Below are positions 62,335-64,000 of a stretch of 64,000 nucleotides of DNA, one piece after another. The first letter of the stretch is position 1; each line of letters opens with the position of its first letter. Both the position numbers and the translations under genes were made by a program. The notes under the pieces were generated by a model. That model saw only the letters and a program-made list of their open reading frames with translations, made no database searches and was not told the DNA's origin. The DNA is from Nothopassalora personata (lineage: Eukaryota; Ascomycota; Dothideomycetes; Mycosphaerellales; Mycosphaerellaceae): positions 5,394,001 through 5,458,000 of the forward strand of contig CM066291.1 in the NCBI GenBank assembly GCA_033816765.1. The letters are read 5' to 3'.

Positions 62335-63573
62335 ATGGACGAAGAACCGATCTTTAATCCCCTAGGGGACAAAGACCAACTCTCCGACCCTTCTACGCCA
62401 ACCCAGCAATTTTCGAGCATCTTTCTTAACACGAATGAAGCGAACAAGATTATGCAAAGAAAATTTATCCCCGTTGTCGGTGCAAAAAGGCCAAGCCCGT
62501 TTGTCGAGACCGTATCGGATACATCGCCGCTAAAGCGCTACGAAGCAGTACGAACGTCCCAATCTAACGCCTTAGAGGCCGAATCCAAGCTTAACGAAGC
62601 CTACCAATTGGTAATCGACGCCGCCGCTCTAGCAAAGGGCGACCGAAAGAGGCAAGACAAGGTCCTCGAACTTGTAGGCCTCTTTAGGGCCTTCCGCGAA
62701 GACAAGGCACTCCCGACGGCAACAGCAAAGATTGAGAAGCAGGTGTACGCCCTAGAAGGGTCAGTCGCTAAGCTTACGAAGCTTATCGACAACAGGAACA
62801 ACCCTACCGGGACCCAAAAGGGCCAAAACCCAACTTTCGCAAGTATCCTCTCCGGAGGCGACCCGGCCGTCCGGACCCAAACTACGACACTACGCCAAAA
62901 CTCCACCCCTCCGACACTAACCTCCTCCCAACCGAGGGTAGGTCAAACTACTACAAACGGAACCAAGACCGATAGTAGGAAGGCCTATAGAAAGAGGAAC
63001 GGATGCCGGATCGTCTTCGGTATAGCAAACAATACTACCCCTCTCGACATAATCGCTACTCGCGATACGGTGAACCGGGCGTTCTCGGTAGCTAACCTAT
63101 ACCCCGGACACCCAATTCTCCTTGGAACTCGCCTCTCGGAAAAAGGAAACCTCGTCCTAACACTACGGGACGAGAAAGCAAAGGAAATACTCGAAAAGAA
63201 CCTTACTCTCCTTAGGACAATTGTCCCTGTCCTTCAAGTCCTCGAAGACAACTCTTGGCACAAAGTAGTTGTGCACGGAATCGACCCTATTGCCTTTAAA
63301 GAGGACGGACCGCAGAAGGTCGCCGCCGAGCTCGTAGCCTTTAACAAAGGCTTTAACCTCGCAAATACCCCTCTTTGGCTTACGAGCGAAGAAAAGCGCC
63401 TATCCCAAATGCAAGGTTCAATGCTACTCGCCTTTAAAACAAGCGAAGAAGCTACTAAGGCTAGGAAAGATGGCCTTTGGATCGGCGCAAAGCACCTAAG
63501 GGTGCAAAGAGCGTTATCGAAAGAAGAGAGAGAAGAAAAACAGAAAGGAAAACTAGCCTCCCCCGGATGTTAG
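62335..63573 (+). CDS. LINE G ORF1, gag-like RNA-binding protein, 412 aa
   Basis: Starts at ATG 62335. The N-terminal part is helical (about 75-160, SKLNEAYQLVIDAAALAKG and a coiled-coil-like KIEKQVYALEGSVAKLTKL), followed by a Gln/Thr/Pro-rich linker (about 160-215). A C-terminal region (about 225-395) has the pattern of the RNA-binding part of LINE ORF1 proteins (RIVFGIANNT, then WHKVVVHGIDPIAF, then KHLRVQRAL). No CCHC knuckle is seen, whereas many Tad-like ORF1 proteins have one or more; the protein ends shortly after KGKLASPGC. It is open throughout. Confidence 0.82.
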   Translation: MDEEPIFNPLGDKDQLSDPSTPTQQFSSIFLNTNEANKIMQRKFIPVVGAKRPSPFVETVSDTSPLKRYEAVRTSQSNALEAESKLNEAYQLVIDAAALAKGDRKRQDKVLELVGLFRAFREDKALPTATAKIEKQVYALEGSVAKLTKLIDNRNNPTGTQKGQNPTFASILSGGDPAVRTQTTTLRQNSTPPTLTSSQPRVGQTTTNGTKTDSRKAYRKRNGCRIVFGIANNTTPLDIIATRDTVNRAFSVANLYPGHPILLGTRLSEKGNLVLTLRDEKAKEILEKNLTLLRTIVPVLQVLEDNSWHKVVVHGIDPIAFKEDGPQKVAAELVAFNKGFNLANTPLWLTSEEKRLSQMQGSMLLAFKTSEEATKARKDGLWIGAKHLRVQRALSKEEREEKQKGKLASPGC

Positions 63574-64000
63574 TTACACCGTTACGTATCTTCCAAGCAA
63601 ACCTAAACCGGAGCGCGGCAGCTACCGAGTCCCTACTCGAGCTAGCAATCCGCGAAAAGGCCGACATACTAGCAATCCAAGAGCCATGGCTTTTTATAGA
63701 CGAAGAAAATAGTCTACGAAGATCTATAGCTCATCCGGCCTTTACGACTCTACTACCGACTAGTACGTCGAGGATTCGCACCCTCTTCTATATTAGTAGA
63801 CAAATCCAAGTCGAAATTACTCCGGTTCAAAACAGGGACCCGGATTTTCAAGTAATATCCGCAAAGGACAAGAAGGGGAATTCGATCCAAATTCTTAATG
63901 TCTACAACGAAAAAGATAGCGAGAATGTCTGGACGAACGAAAGAGCCCTATACCAATTTACGCCGGCAACAAATACGGTGTTACTCGGCGACTTTAATAT
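63567..64000 (+). CDS. LINE G ORF2, N-terminal endonuclease part (cut by window end)
   Basis: ATG 63567 overlaps the ORF1 stop as ATGTTAG, so coupled termination and restart is likely. The N-terminus reads FQANLNRS, then ADILAIQEPW, and near the window end TVLLGDFN. These are the strand and catalytic signatures of apurinic-type (exonuclease/endonuclease/phosphatase) nucleases that nick the target in LINE retrotransposition. The reverse transcriptase should follow beyond the window. No stop codon or frameshift is seen in the 144 codons present. Confidence 0.88.
   Translation, partial: MLVTPLRIFQANLNRSAAATESLLELAIREKADILAIQEPWLFIDEENSLRRSIAHPAFTTLLPTSTSRIRTLFYISRQIQVEITPVQNRDPDFQVISAKDKKGNSIQILNVYNEKDSENVWTNERALYQFTPATNTVLLGDFN

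Larger units (their letters stand above)
62081..64000 (+). mobile_element. Tad/I-like LINE G, 5' part, not RIPed
   Basis: Normal composition starts abruptly at 62081 after RIPed gypsy H. A leader of about 250 bases is followed by ORF1 and the start of an ORF2 with an endonuclease domain, the layout of Tad1-like non-LTR retrotransposons of fungi. No LTR is present. The element runs off the window, so its 3' end and target duplication cannot be checked. The first 27 bases match a piece of element F. Confidence 0.85.

Overview
The window looks like a transposon-packed stretch of a filamentous ascomycete genome (Pezizomycotina; a Dothideomycete is my guess, not shown). Most of it has been hit by repeat-induced point mutation (RIP). 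CpA/TpG are depleted and TpA enriched while CpG is kept, and readable frames are interrupted almost only by TAG/TAA where CAG/CAA would be expected. There is one short island of balanced composition with ordinary genes (about 19.28-22.88 kb). It holds an F-box-like gene, a GFA-family gene on the minus strand, and two broken or unrecognised gene remnants.

Everything else is nested mobile DNA, and most boundaries could be fixed from LTR ends and target-site duplications (TSDs). Copia 'A' (4331-17311, minus, TSD GGTAT) contains copia 'C' (10113-15708, plus, TSD CTTTC) and a solo LTR (16751-17069, TSD TAGCG). An old minus-strand gypsy 'H' is split into pieces at 62080-60560 and 38985-about 36950. 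The old RIPed DNA next to it continues through 35846 to 24208-22921. This block was entered by copia 'B' (38986-60559, plus, TSD TTAAA; same family as A) and by the large retroelement 'F' (24209-35845, minus, TSD CTAG). B was in turn entered by chromovirus 'D' (41200-48139, TSD CGCTA) and chromovirus 'E' (52265-59689, TSD ACCCT). A Tad/I-like LINE 'G' starts near 62081 and runs off the window end.

Two age classes are clear. A, B, D, H and the unidentified flanks are saturated with RIP, and C is partly so. E, F, the solo LTR and G look untouched, and E and F have LTR pairs I read as identical. Element F stands out. It has a gag-protease ORF, a pol ORF joined by a plausible -1 slippery heptamer, and a third 967-codon ORF downstream of pol, in sense orientation, that I cannot assign with confidence. 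It also has four copies of a long GC-rich palindrome in its LTRs and internal DNA. Elements D, A and B carry antisense tRNA-like sequences in their 3' non-coding regions, and D also carries an antisense coiled-coil gene. Priming also differs. A, B and C have primer sites matching the anticodon arm of initiator tRNA-Met. E, and more weakly D, look self-primed. F has a TGG-type site for a tRNA 3' end.
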